Assembly (NCBI GenBank): GCA_002293965.1
Contig: DBEG01000024.1
Location: forward strand, 1 to 43,873
Direction of reading: 5' to 3'
DNA: 43,873 nucleotides
Source of the DNA: Actinobacteria bacterium UBA912
GTDB lineage: Bacteria > Actinomycetota > Coriobacteriia > Anaerosomatales > UBA912
Shown here: in pieces, positions 41,689 to 43,873 of the stretch
Layout of the letters: every line of letters begins with the position of its first letter
How positions within the stretch are numbered: the first letter of the stretch is position 1
Notes under the pieces: model-generated
What the model was told of the DNA's origin: nothing
Seen by the model: only the letters and a program-made list of their open reading frames with translations
Databases searched by the model: none
Translations under genes and position numbers: made by a program

Positions 41689-43873
<2,185 letters not shown>

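Overview
The window looks like a chromosomal segment of a moderately high-GC actinobacterium. The division cluster has no ftsA and carries sepF and divIVA instead. MurE carries the DNPR signature of meso-diaminopimelate ligases. A secreted protease bears CWB2 cell-wall-binding repeats. The gene order (DUF3866-ald-xerD-dcw-pgeF-yggS-sepF-proC-yggT-divIVA-ileS-traR/dksA-lspA-rluD-pyr) points to a Coriobacteriia/Anaerosomatales-like lineage, but this is inferred from gene content and not from a marker-gene search. No rRNA, tRNA, IS element, prophage or CRISPR array was recognised.

Layout. Positions 2-3511 (+): 5'-truncated DUF3866 gene, alanine dehydrogenase, XerD-like recombinase and a small membrane protein. 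Positions 3353-4924 (-): a compact set of three small membrane or lipoprotein genes, including a 48-residue microprotein. Positions 4925-5266: a non-coding region with divergent promoters and an array of GTGGGA boxes that reads as a MraZ operator. Positions 5267-19895 (+): the peptidoglycan/division operon mraZ-rsmH-ftsL-ftsI-murE-murF-mraY-murD-ftsW-murG-murC-murB-ftsQ, with many 4-base stop/start overlaps. Positions 20082-21158: ftsZ with its own promoter region, containing a perfect palindrome. A convergent DUF4013 membrane protein with a (Pro-Pro-Ala) tail lies at 21244-22044. Positions 22209-29966 (+): pgeF, phoU, yggS, sepF, proC, yggT, divIVA, ileS. Positions 30093-31997 (+): traR/dksA, lspA, rluD. 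Positions 32052-34919 (+): a single-domain response regulator and a soluble REC-PAS-GAF-PAS histidine kinase. Positions 34932-37472 (-): a secreted subtilisin-like protease with an I9-like propeptide and three CWB2 repeats. Positions 37539-43873 (+): the pyrimidine operon pyrR-pyrB-pyrC-carA-carB (carB cut by the window end), headed by a PyrR-binding leader.

How it fits together. The dcw block makes UDP-MurNAc-pentapeptide (murB, C, D, E, F), lipid I/II (mraY, murG), and septal glycan and cross-links (ftsW, ftsI), and it positions the septum (ftsQ, ftsL, ftsZ, sepF, divIVA). MraZ probably autoregulates this through the box array. The pyr operon makes carbamoyl phosphate and dihydroorotate. 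Its leader can form a PyrR-bound loop, an alternative duplex, or a terminator-like hairpin that also hides the pyrR ribosome-binding site.

Most genes here are standard. The least explained parts are the reverse-strand membrane gene trio next to mraZ, the overlapping convergent membrane ORFs at 3353-3511, the palindrome at the ftsZ promoter, the output-less two-component pair, and the short overlapping ORF ahead of traR/dksA.
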